A DNA stretch of 10,625 nt from CAMBRF01 sp964404035. GTDB lineage: Bacteria > Verrucomicrobiota > Kiritimatiellia > CAIKKV01 > CAITUY01. The position numbers and the translations under genes are program-made. The stretch is taken from assembly GCA_964404035.1 (NCBI GenBank), contig CAYOIT010000158.1, positions 1 to 10,625 of the forward strand, read 5' to 3'. The notes below the pieces were generated by a model. It saw nothing but the letters and a program-made list of their open reading frames with translations. It ran no database searches and was not told where the DNA came from. Shown here piece after piece: positions 1 to 8,000 of this stretch (its first letter is position 1; each line of letters opens with the position of its first letter).

Positions 1-2
1 TG

Positions 3-3000
3 GACTTGAATGACGTCTGCTTCCACGCCTCGTTCGACGAAGGGCTGAAGGCGGATCTGGCCCGCGGCGGCAGCGATGCCATTGAGACGATCGGCAAGCC
101 AACCCTGGTCCCCGGCCGGAAAGGCAAGGGCAAGGCCTTGCGTCTTGCCAATGGCACCGACGCCCTCGCGTTCACCCTCAAGGACAACTTCCCCGTCCAA
201 CAGGGCACGATCAGTTTCTGGCTCTCCGCGGAGGACTGGGACGGCTCGAACGGGAACGCCCTGCAGGTGCTGATGCACACGGACGGCGGCGATGACATTC
301 AGCAACTGGTGGTCCAGACGCTCTGGCCCTGGGGTTATATCTTGATGCCGCTTTACAGCAACGGACAACTGGTTGGCGGTTTCCCGATGGGGCGGACCTG
401 TTCGGCCCCGTTGCGTGTCGCCCAGGACGCCATGAGCGTGTTGCGCAAAGACGAGTGGTACCACTACCTCTTCACCTGGCGGGACGGCTACGAGGCCGTG
501 TACCTGAACGGCAAGCGCATGAACGAGTCCAAGAATGCTGAGATCGGGTTGCACGATCTGGGCAAACGCTTTTATCTCGGTTGGAAGAAGGGCACGGGAA
601 AACTCTTTTTCGATCCGGGTTGCGAGGCCAAGGCGCTGCCGCTGGCCAATACGCCGTGGGTCAGCTTGATCGATGACCTGACCCTGCTCAATGCCTTCGT
701 CTTCGACCATCAGGTGGCGAAGATATACGAACAGGGCGCGGTCGAATACGCCCGGCGCGCCGAGCCCAATGCCCTGGCCCTGGATTGCGATTACTACCAG
801 ACCCTGAAAGAACTGGGCGTTAAGTTGATTGCCCCCGGCTCGGCGGAGAAGCGCGGCGCGATCAAGGTCATGGACGCTTCGGGAAAGGTGATGCGTGAAG
901 AGAAGTTTGCCATCAGCGGCAAGGAAAATGACCGTCTGATCGAGATCGCCCTCAAGGATGCGGCCATGGGGCGTTACACCGTCAAAGCGACGCTCGACTC
1001 GGGCTTTGCGACGGAGGAGACCGGTTTCGAGATCGTCCAGCCGGAGTGGTTGGGCAACACGCTGGGGACGGCGGATGTTGTGCTGCCTCCGTGGACGCCG
1101 GTCACGGTGAAGGATGAGGGGGCAATGAAAGCCGTTTCCGTCTGGGGCCGGACCTATTTCTTTGCCGGGCCGCTGCCGTCACGAATCGTCAGCCAGGGGG
1201 CCGAACTGTTGTCTGCCCCGGCGGCCCTCACGTTCAAGACCGGCGGCAAGGAACAGGCCGTCACCTGGTCGCCGACGAAAGTCGAGAGCGCTTCCCCCAC
1301 CAAGGTTGTCCTGTCATCCGAAGGCGACCTGGCCGGCTACAAGGTCAGGGCGACGACGCGGATCGAGTATGACGGTTTTACCTGGAGTGAGTTCAGCTTC
1401 AAGGCGGGTGCCCCGCAGTCGCTTGAGGCGGCCGGTCTTCAACTGAAGTTCCCGAAGAAGCAGTGCCTGTTCCTGCAGCACCCGACCAGGCGCGATGTGC
1501 GGTTTCCGAAAAAGGACGGCTGGACCAGCGGCTTCGAGTCCTATGTGTATATCGGCAACGACACGGCGGGCATTCAGTGGTACGCGGAATCCGATCAGAA
1601 CTGGAAAGCCAAGGATGCGGCGAAGGTGCTTGAGGCCGGTCCGACGAAAATCGGCGGCGTATTCAAGGTCCACTTCGTCAAAGACCCGGCCGAGATGCCC
1701 GCCGAGTTCTCGCTGGCATTCGGGCTGATGGCCACGCCGGTACGTCCACGTCCGGCCGACTGGCGCGGTTGGGGCAACACCACGCCGTACCGATCCGGAC
1801 TCTGGACGGAGTACACCCATACCAGTCTCGACTATTCCTGGTGGGCGCAGGCCCCCGGCTGGCTGATTCCGAACCACCGGGAAAGCGCCAGACATCCGTA
1901 CACGGCCGACAAAGTCCGCTGGTGGATGCCTTTTACCTCCGGCACCTTCCTCGGCGTAAGGCCTTTTGGCGAGAAACAGATGGACAAGCTCATTCCGCTC
2001 TGGACGCAGTTCGCCCCCGAATGGCGCAACATGCCCATGAGCATCAGAATGGGCGAACCTGGCGGGTGGAATGAAGCGCGGATCAACCCATCGAAGAGTT
2101 TCGTCGATAATTTCGCCTGGCAGGTTGAGGAGTTGTTCAAGAACTATGACGTGGACGGCCTCTATTTCGACGGCTATCCCGGCGAGCAGGCGTCCTGCAA
2201 CCTCAAAGCGGGGTTCGGCTATGTGGACGCTGATGGCAAGGGCAAGTCAACCTATCCGATTCTCGCCGGACGCGAGATGATGCGGCGCACCTATGCGATC
2301 GTGACCAAGTATCGTCCTCGTTCCTGCATCATGCTGCACCCCGCCACCACCATGCTCATGCCGGTCTTCAGTTTCGCCCACGCGTCCTACGACGGCGAAC
2401 ACATGGGATGGGGGGACATCAAGTCCAAGATGGAAAAAGGCGGCATACGGGCCAGCCTCACCGACGAATGGACGCGCATGGTCCTGAGCTACAAGATGTT
2501 CGGGCAAGTCGCGCACATCGACTCGCGTTTCGTGGGCCGCAATGCGGGCACGAAAGATCCCCGACTGAGCGCCCGGGTGGCCATGGGCGTGTTCCTGCTT
2601 AACGATGTGCACGGCTGGGGCAGCATGGACGGTTACAACGTCGAGATGACCCAACCGCTGGACTGGTGGGGCATCATCAACCCGGACATCGAATACCTGC
2701 CCTACTACGATGAGAAACCTGTGGCGACCGCGGGTTGGGCGTCTGAATCCTCGGTGTATGTCCAGCGCGCCAAAGGCAAGGCGCTGATTGTCACCTTCAA
2801 CGACAGTACCTATGGCCGCAACCCCGAGCGTCTCGCCAAAGAGGGGCAGCACGGCTTCGTCCTGGAGATTGACCTGGAGCGGCTGGGCCTGACCCCCGGC
2901 AAGGTCAGGGCCTTTGACGTGGAGTCCTATGGCACGCGGTCCTTCACGATGGACGGCAACAAGATCTCCCTGACCATGGACCCGAGCCAGGTGCGCCTCA

Positions 3001-3023
3001 TCGGTCTGGAGAGAACCAAATGA
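3..3023 (+). CDS. Large LamG-containing glycoside-hydrolase-like protein, 5' end cut by the window
   Basis: The frame is open from the window edge; TTG at 6 is its first possible start codon, but the real start, and probably a signal peptide, lie upstream. Numbering from TTG 6, residues 1-250 look like a LamG/concanavalin-A-like beta-sandwich: an FHASFDEGL opening, a GTISFWLSAEDW strand, WYHYLFTWRDGYEAVYLNGK and a closing LIDDLTLLNAFVF. Residues 260-345 look Ig-like. Residues 350-585 end in FGLMATPVRPRP (572-583), which from memory resembles the end of the DUF6067/GH123 N-terminal domain. Residues 590-930 look like a TIM barrel, with DVDGLYFDGY at 715-724 (D717 and D722 are acidic candidates) and DGE at 796-798. 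A small beta domain ends the protein. It probably cleaves or binds an extracellular glycan. Fold type is fairly sure; family, substrate and catalytic residues are inferred. A broken gene starts 16 nt after the stop. Confidence 0.75.
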   Translation, partial: DLNDVCFHASFDEGLKADLARGGSDAIETIGKPTLVPGRKGKGKALRLANGTDALAFTLKDNFPVQQGTISFWLSAEDWDGSNGNALQVLMHTDGGDDIQQLVVQTLWPWGYILMPLYSNGQLVGGFPMGRTCSAPLRVAQDAMSVLRKDEWYHYLFTWRDGYEAVYLNGKRMNESKNAEIGLHDLGKRFYLGWKKGTGKLFFDPGCEAKALPLANTPWVSLIDDLTLLNAFVFDHQVAKIYEQGAVEYARRAEPNALALDCDYYQTLKELGVKLIAPGSAEKRGAIKVMDASGKVMREEKFAISGKENDRLIEIALKDAAMGRYTVKATLDSGFATEETGFEIVQPEWLGNTLGTADVVLPPWTPVTVKDEGAMKAVSVWGRTYFFAGPLPSRIVSQGAELLSAPAALTFKTGGKEQAVTWSPTKVESASPTKVVLSSEGDLAGYKVRATTRIEYDGFTWSEFSFKAGAPQSLEAAGLQLKFPKKQCLFLQHPTRRDVRFPKKDGWTSGFESYVYIGNDTAGIQWYAESDQNWKAKDAAKVLEAGPTKIGGVFKVHFVKDPAEMPAEFSLAFGLMATPVRPRPADWRGWGNTTPYRSGLWTEYTHTSLDYSWWAQAPGWLIPNHRESARHPYTADKVRWWMPFTSGTFLGVRPFGEKQMDKLIPLWTQFAPEWRNMPMSIRMGEPGGWNEARINPSKSFVDNFAWQVEELFKNYDVDGLYFDGYPGEQASCNLKAGFGYVDADGKGKSTYPILAGREMMRRTYAIVTKYRPRSCIMLHPATTMLMPVFSFAHASYDGEHMGWGDIKSKMEKGGIRASLTDEWTRMVLSYKMFGQVAHIDSRFVGRNAGTKDPRLSARVAMGVFLLNDVHGWGSMDGYNVEMTQPLDWWGIINPDIEYLPYYDEKPVATAGWASESSVYVQRAKGKALIVTFNDSTYGRNPERLAKEGQHGFVLEIDLERLGLTPGKVRAFDVESYGTRSFTMDGNKISLTMDPSQVRLIGLERTK

Positions 3024-3039
3024 GGCGGCGGGTGCAGCC

Positions 3040-3299
3040 GTGACAAATCCAAACCACAAACTTCCTCCATGCCGCCGGTTCGGCATGCCGCTCACGCTCC
3101 TGATGGCGCTGATGACTGGAATTGCCGCCGCGGCGGGCCCCGATGACTGGCGGACTCTTTATCAGGAAGACCACGAGGGCGCTCAACCTGGCGCCCGCCT
3201 GTGGGGCGGGATCGGCTGCGCAACGCCCCCAGCCCGGAGACTCGCTTCTACTTGGACAATCTGAAACTGGAGACACGTCATGACGCCGAGCTTCCGTAA
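3040..3299 (+). pseudogene. Remnant of an exported beta-sandwich (LamG/jelly-roll-like) protein with an internal deletion
   Basis: The GTG start lies 16 nt after the preceding stop, so the gene was probably co-transcribed with it. The first frame encodes a basic start, a hydrophobic stretch (GMPLTLLMALMTGIAAAAG) typical of a signal peptide, then DDWRTLYQEDHEGAQPGARL, the usual opening of a carbohydrate-binding beta-sandwich. After about 3200 this frame turns into unlikely sequence and stops at 3264. From 3219 another frame reads RNAPSPETRFYLDNLKLETR and stops at 3297-3299. FYLDNLKLE is the usual closing strand of the same kind of domain. Beginning and end of one domain are therefore both present, but the 100 or more residues expected between them are missing and the frame is shifted. 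A perfect 6-bp hairpin (CCCGCC/GGCGGG, 3194-3210) sits at the apparent junction. Decay is the best reading; a misassembly is possible. Confidence 0.6.
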
Positions 3300-3389
3300 C
3301 TGGCTGTCGGATCGAGACGCTTGCAGAACCCTGGCCGGCGCGTGGGCTCGTGTAACTCGCCCCTCCAGGGGATGGTAGAGGGATTTGGA

Positions 3390-3460
3390 GGGCTGAACTA
3401 CGCGACGCCGAATCGAAAGGCGGACGAAAAGCCTGTGAGACAAGGAGGAGTATGGATGTC
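3390..3460 (+). promoter_or_regulatory. Structured leader with partial likeness to a GEMM-I (c-di-GMP) riboswitch
   Basis: GGGCT (3390-3394) can pair with AGCCT (3430-3434). Inside it CGCC (3406-3409) pairs with GGCG (3419-3422) around a loop containing TCGAAA. The 3' side reads GGACGAAAAGCC (3422-3433), close to the GGACGCAAAGCC of the GEMM-I core. A second hairpin GACA (3439-3442)/TGTC (3457-3460) encloses AAGG and TATGG, loosely like the second GEMM stem, and also the AGGAGG ribosome site at 3443-3448. The upstream GGCAAACC element is poorly matched and the conserved 3' GGGTTGCC part is missing, so it could be a degraded relative or chance. Confidence 0.2.
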
Positions 3461-3605
3461 AATCGGGCCCCTCCATGATGGCTCGAATACCCCTGATTTC
3501 CCGCTGGAATCCGAACTGGGGGGACGCGCTTGTCGCGTCCGCTGCCCAAGTCAGGTCAAAACAAAAGCCCCTGACGTCTGCCTCAAAAAAGTAATAGTTC
3601 ATTGA
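3456..3605 (+). CDS. Possible 49-residue small protein, unrecognised
   Basis: AGGAGG (3443-3448) stands 7 nt before ATG 3456, which opens 49 codons ending at TGA 3603-3605. An earlier ATG at 3452 gives only eight codons. The product begins MSIGPLHDGSNTP, is mildly basic, has three cysteines and ends KKVIVH. I see no signal peptide, membrane segment or known domain. Against it being a real gene: the frame runs through a CTTG-loop hairpin (3522-3540) that looks like a repeat, codon use does not clearly match the neighbours, and no partner gene is adjacent. It may be the start of a decayed gene whose ribosome site survived. The good ribosome site is the only positive evidence. Confidence 0.2.
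   Translation: MSIGPLHDGSNTPDFPLESELGGRACRVRCPSQVKTKAPDVCLKKVIVH
3522..3540 (+). repeat. Perfect 7-bp hairpin with CTTGT loop
   Basis: GGACGCG (3522-3528) pairs perfectly with CGCGTCC (3534-3540) around CTTGT. The loop matches that of other hairpins in this window while the stem differs. No T-tract follows, so it is unlikely to be an intrinsic terminator. Confidence 0.55.
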
Positions 3606-3627
3606 CGAGAGGGGGGGACGAAGGACA

Positions 3628-3691
3628 TGTAGGGCGTCCGCTTGCGGATCGCCCTCTTGTGCAAGGCGCGCCGACAAGCGGCGGCCCTACA
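3628..3691. repeat. 64-nt REPIN-like inverted repeat with GTAG feet
   Basis: The left arm 3628-3644 and the reverse complement of the right arm 3675-3691 agree at 15 of 17 positions, both starting TGTAGGGC and ending CCGCTTG. Each arm also folds alone. The left forms AGGGCGTCCG-CTTG-CGGA(T)CGCCCT (3631-3655), with one bulged T. The right forms CGCCG-ACAAG-CGGCG (3669-3683), which read on the other strand has a CTTGT loop. A GTAG foot followed by a GC-rich hairpin, two copies head to head, is the layout of REP/REPIN elements spread by RAYT transposases. Family membership is inferred and no transposase gene is in view. Confidence 0.6.
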
Positions 3692-3752
3692 AGATGCGGG
3701 ACACCCCCGCGTGAGTGACCCCACGCCCCATATTCAAAAAAACAAAAAACTC

Positions 3753-3781
3753 TGGACAACCTACAGCGATAGTAATATAGT
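3753..3781 (+). promoter_or_regulatory. Likely sigma-70-type promoter of the regulator gene
   Basis: TGGACA (3753-3758, five of six against TTGACA) and TATAGT (3776-3781, five of six against TATAAT) are separated by exactly 17 nt in a locally AT-rich tract. The -10 box ends 45 nt before the chosen ATG, giving a short untranslated leader. Only the consensus match supports it. Confidence 0.5.
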
Positions 3782-3826
3782 TTACCTTATCTTATTGTAA
3801 TTGGCGATTCTATTGCGTTGCTGACT

Positions 3827-4948
3827 ATGGTTTCTATCCCAGTCAATCAGTCATCGGTTCTGCCACTGGCGCAGCAGGTGGCAGCGCATTTTCGCGGGTT
3901 GATTCTTTCCGGATCCCTGCGGAAAGACGAGATGCTGCCGACGGCCCGGCAGATCGCCAATGCCAGCCAGCCGGTGGTGTTGCAGGCGTACCGTCAGTTG
4001 CAGTCCGAGGGGTTGGTCAAGGTCCGGCGGACCCGGGGAACCGTGGTGACGGGCGGACGCTCGCATCAGTGCGTGGCGATTCTGATCCGTCCCCACGATC
4101 CAATCCATGGCGTGAACGCTTACATGGACACCCTGGTCAACGGACTGATGCGGCTGGCGGTGTTCCACGATAACGCGCCGCGTATCTACGTCATGAATGC
4201 GCAGGGCGCGAATATCGAGCGCATGCTGCCGGAGACCTTCCTGGCCGATCTGGCCAACAACGAGATCGTCGGGGTCTTCGTTCAGCCTTACGTGTACGAT
4301 ACGACCCTGACCGACTGGCTCGCCGCGCGCCGCCTGCCGTTCGTCCAACTTTCGGACGAAGGAGCGGGCAACTCCGTCACGCCGGATAACTTCGGCTTGC
4401 TGGTCGAAGGCCTCCGGTTCCTGCTGGGAAAGGGCTGCCGCCGGATTGAGGTGGCAACGGGTTTCGCGTGGCACTCGCCCGCGAAGGTGTTGGCCAAGAC
4501 GCCGGAAGCGGCTCGCGCGGCCGTCTCCTGGCGGCGCATGACGGTCAAGTCCGATACGGCCGTGGCCGCCGGACAGGCGCTGGCGACCGCCTGGATGGCT
4601 CGGCCGGTGGATCAACGGGCCGATGGCCTGCTCCTCACCGACGATTGGATGGGGGCGGGATTCGTCATCGAAGCGTTGGCCGGCGGGGTGCGCATACCGG
4701 ACAACGTGCGTGTTGTTGTCGGTTGTCATCGTGACCAGGTGGCCGACCTGCTGCGGGGGTGCGATTGCCTGACGTTCGACCCGCTGGACGTGGTCAAAGG
4801 CATGACTGCCTTGCTCCATCGCCGCCTGCCCGCGCCCGACGCCCCCCCCGAGATCGTTCAGGTTCCGTATCGGTTGCAGGAGAGCGGAGGGCGGGCGACA
4901 GGTTCTGGTCAGTGGCGTCCCATAGTACGCCGAGACTGTAGGCTGTAG
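3827..4948 (+). CDS. GntR-type winged-helix regulator with LacI-type effector domain
   Basis: This 373-residue cytoplasmic regulator probably responds to a sugar or related ligand. Residues 1-75 form a GntR-like winged helix: PLAQQVAAHFRGLILSG, LPTARQIANASQPVV and LQAYRQLQSEGLVKVRRTRG, then a GTVV wing. Residues 80-355 resemble the LacI/periplasmic-binding-protein fold: VAILIRP first strand, EIVGVFVQP, LPFVQLSDE, then RADGLLLTDDWMGAGFVIEAL and VRIPDNVRVVVGC. The combination is known from AraR-type repressors. ATG 3827 was chosen over TTG 3818 because MVSIPVNQSS is the normal start of this fold; neither has a clear ribosome site. The turn between the two helices of the DNA-binding motif seems three residues short (45-47). 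The effector and targets are unknown; the adjoining exported proteins are the obvious candidates. Confidence 0.9.
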   Translation: MVSIPVNQSSVLPLAQQVAAHFRGLILSGSLRKDEMLPTARQIANASQPVVLQAYRQLQSEGLVKVRRTRGTVVTGGRSHQCVAILIRPHDPIHGVNAYMDTLVNGLMRLAVFHDNAPRIYVMNAQGANIERMLPETFLADLANNEIVGVFVQPYVYDTTLTDWLAARRLPFVQLSDEGAGNSVTPDNFGLLVEGLRFLLGKGCRRIEVATGFAWHSPAKVLAKTPEAARAAVSWRRMTVKSDTAVAAGQALATAWMARPVDQRADGLLLTDDWMGAGFVIEALAGGVRIPDNVRVVVGCHRDQVADLLRGCDCLTFDPLDVVKGMTALLHRRLPAPDAPPEIVQVPYRLQESGGRATGSGQWRPIVRRDCRL

Positions 4949-4956
4949 ACTGTAGC
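4936..4956 (+). repeat. Three tandem copies of CTGTAGN
   Basis: CTGTAG recurs at 4936, 4943 and 4950 with a strict 7-nt period. The repeats overlap the last regulator codons, and the second copy supplies its TAG stop. TACAAT (4960-4965, five of six against a -10 box) follows 3 nt later, so they would occupy the -35 region of a possible promoter for the downstream gene, which has no good -35 of its own. Confidence 0.6.
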
Positions 4957-5030
4957 GGGTACAATTCCCAGGAGAGTCGAGTTGCGGGCGAGAGATCGCC
5001 TTGGGTCAGTTCGAAACGAATAACAGGAAA

Positions 5031-5036
5031 AGGAGG
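5031..5036 (+). promoter_or_regulatory. Ribosome binding site that fixes the start at 5043
   Basis: AGGAGG lies 6 nt before ATG 5043. It decides against the upstream in-frame TTG at 5001, which has no ribosome site and would bury the signal peptide. A small GGCGA-GAGA-TCGCC hairpin (4987-5000) lies in the same leader. Confidence 0.8.
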
Positions 5037-5042
5037 CTGAGT

Positions 5043-8000
5043 ATGCGCAAGGGATGTGGCGGACGATGGCAGGCAGTGGTGGCGGCGTTGGCAATGCTGG
5101 TCGTGAGCGGAGTCGAGACGGCTCGCGCAGACCTATCCTCATGGCCCTATGCGATGCGTATTGACGTGTCAGGCTACAACCGCTCGGAAGTGTTGACCAA
5201 CTTCCCCGTGCTGGTCGTCCTGACCAACGGGTTCAAGAACTTTTTCTATGGCAACATGAACTCGCCCTCCAACGGCGCCGACCTGCGCTTCTCGGTGGAC
5301 CGGGTCAACGAGATCAATTACGAGATCGACCAGTGGGACACCAACGGGGTGTCCAAGGTCTGGGTCCAGGTTCCCGCGTTCGCCAGCAACACCTCTGTCT
5401 ACGCCCACTGGGGCTATGCGGCCGGCAAACAGGCCTACACCACCAACGGTTCAACCTGGTCCAACAACTATGTCGCCGTCTGGCATCTCGGCGAACAGGT
5501 GACCTCCGGTCAGAGCACCGGCTTCCACTATGATTCGACGACCAACGGCAACACCGGCGGTCAGTTGAAAAATGGCTGGACCAACGGCCTCATCGGTCGC
5601 GCGCAGTACTTCGATCGCGTCGTCGCCGCCGGGATCAACTGCGGTCACAAGGCCAACTTGAGGCCGCCCTACATCACCATTGCCGCGTGGGTCAAACCCC
5701 GCAACCTCACAAGCGCGCAATACACCGAGATCTACCGGAAAGAAGACAGTAACGACCGCCACCTGCTCTCCTTCCAAGGCAACGGGACAATTCTATCTTT
5801 CGGATTGGGTTTGCCCGCCGGGACCTACACCTCCACCAACGTACCCATCGCTGTGTCCGACTACACAGGTGCCTGGCACCATGTCGCCGCCACCTACGAC
5901 GGTGCGGCCATGATACTCTATCGCGACGGTGTCGAAATCGGCCGCACCAACAAAGCCGGCGGCGCCTTGAGCACCACGGCGACTCTCAACGATGCATACA
6001 TCGGCCGCTATTCCTCCGGCGAGTATTTCGACGGCTTTATCGACCAGGTGGAGATCTCCGGCGTGGGCCGCTCCTCCAACTGGGTCTGGGCCTCGTACAT
6101 GCAGGTCGCGTCCAATCAAACCTTCCTGACCTACAACAATGCAGGAGGGTTTCTGGGCCTCGCCCACCCCGCCACCGGCAGCACACGTTTCACCGGCACG
6201 AACACGGTGAGAATCACGGGACTGCCCTCTGTGAATGGCTACAACCAGTATCAGGTCACCGAGAGCAGTTCGGCGCCTGGCGGGGGCTGGCTCGCCTATG
6301 ACCCCGCCAACTTGCCCCAAAACGCAACGGTTGGCTTTGCCCAGCCCGCCAGCAACACCACGGTCACCCTCTACGCATGGTTAGCCACAAATGGCGCTTC
6401 GGCGTTCAATGGCGGCGTCGGCCATATTTTCTACACGACCAATCCGCCCGTGGCCAAAGCCCTTCCCGGCTTTTCGACCAACACCTATGCCGGCCAGCCC
6501 CTGACCATCGGCTTTCCGCAGATTTACAGCGACTCGAACGGCGGCACGGCCGTGATCGACAGCGTCAGTTATAACTTAAGCCTCTACAGTAGCGGCATTT
6601 CCGTTGGCGCCGGCGCCCCTTCGTCCACCGTGTCCCTGAGCCCCGGGGCGAATAGCGTCATTTTGACCGTGGTCAACGAAGCGGGCAACGTGGCCACCGA
6701 CGTATGTGCGGTCACGGTTACCGACGTGCCCAGCAACCCGACCAGCGGCGCCGTGGTCTGGTCTGGTGGCGCCGGGCTGTTGAACACCGAGTGGTTACGG
6801 GGCCAGAACTGGGCCGCCGGCCAGCCGCCGGCCAATGGCGCCGCCGTCACATTCAACGATGCCGGCACGGCGCCCGCCGGTACAGTCAACAGCACCGTCG
6901 ACCAGAACTACACGATCAATACGCTGACTCTGACGAATGTCTCCAATGTCGGGCTGGGGCATACGATTTCCATTCCTGCCGGGGTAACGCTCGCTGTTAC
7001 GGGCGCGGTGACGATCGGGCAAACCCAGAATGGCGCTCCCACGGGATATACGACCGACGTGTATGTAGCGGGGGGCGGCACGCTGGCGGTGTCGAACAAT
7101 GTGCAGGTCGGGCACTCGTCCGGGTACGGTAGGAACATCTTTTTCAGTCTGACCAACCTTAACACGTTCATCATCAACGCCACGGGCAACCGGTCGGTGG
7201 TGGTCGGCGTCGGGAATCAGAGCTATTCGGAGACCCTGAGACTGGCCGTGACCAACCGTCTGAAAACGGGGCAGATTCTGGTCGGGACCAGCGCAGCAGG
7301 GACGGGGGCCGGTTCGACACAACTCATGGAATTAGGGCGCGTGAATGAGATCAACGCGAATACGAATGCAACTGGCGGTGCCTCGTATTCGGGCAGGATG
7401 GCGTTCCGGGCGGGGTTGGGGACGGACCCGCTCCCAAGTCTGACGCTTCGGGACTGGTCCGGAAACGGGCGTGTCAATCTCGTTGTCCTGGGCGAGATGT
7501 ACGTGTCCGGCAGCAGTCCGGGAGGCACTTGGGATCTGAGCGGCGGCACGGTGGACGCGCAGATCGGGGACCTTTTCCTCGGGCGGGCGGTTAGTTTCGG
7601 CGCCAATACTGCCGGTTCTCCTGGCGGCGTCCTGACGATGACGGCCGGCATGCTGGATGTGACCAATGCGGTGCTGGGTTACCGAGCGACGGGCGGCACG
7701 AATTGCAGCGGCACGGCGTACGGGACCTTGAACGTGTTGGGCGGGACGTGCGTGGTGCAGCGATTAAGTTTGGGAGTCATCGAGTCGGTCAGCAATGCGG
7801 CTCCCATGGTGGCTCAGGGGATCATCAATCTGAACACGGGCACGTTGCGGGCCGGGACGTTGATCAGTCCGCCCCCGGCTGACTTGACGGGCACGAACCA
7901 GGCGTATTTTAACTGGACCAACGGAACGATCGGGAACATTACGGGCGGCGATCTGACGATCAGCAATGTCCCGTTGACGCTGACGACCGCGGGTGCGCAC

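Larger units (their letters stand above)
3300..3826. other. 527-nt stretch without an established gene
   Basis: From left to right it holds a short CCCCT/AGGGG hairpin (3360-3371), a structured leader (3390-3460) ending in a strong ribosome site, a doubtful 49-codon ORF (3456-3605), a CTTG-loop hairpin (3522-3540), a 64-nt inverted repeat (3628-3691), and an AT-rich tract from about 3731 with the regulator's likely promoter. No tRNA or rRNA is visible. The mix of decayed coding sequence and palindromic repeats suggests a neutral, repeat-accumulating spacer. Confidence 0.6.

Noticed and set aside
2247..3095. 282-codon open frame on the minus strand
   Set aside because: It is a shadow of the glycosidase-like gene with no recognisable domain.
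3459..3602. 47-codon minus-strand frame starting MNYYFFEADVRG
   Set aside because: The start has no ribosome site (the upstream bases are C-rich) and the frame crosses a repeat hairpin.
3522..3691. CRISPR array
   Set aside because: The palindromic units are not evenly spaced identical direct repeats, and no cas gene is present.
3783..3800. TTAC-N10-GTAA as a regulator operator
   Set aside because: The arms are only 4 nt in an AT-rich tract and do not fit the usual GntR operator pattern; chance is likely.
3851..4819. 322-codon open frame on the minus strand
   Set aside because: It is antisense to the regulator gene, which has recognisable domains; the antisense product is R/H/Q-rich with no motif.
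5001..5042. TTG 5001 as the start of the 1144-residue protein
   Set aside because: ATG 5043 has AGGAGG at a 6-nt spacing and directly begins a signal peptide.
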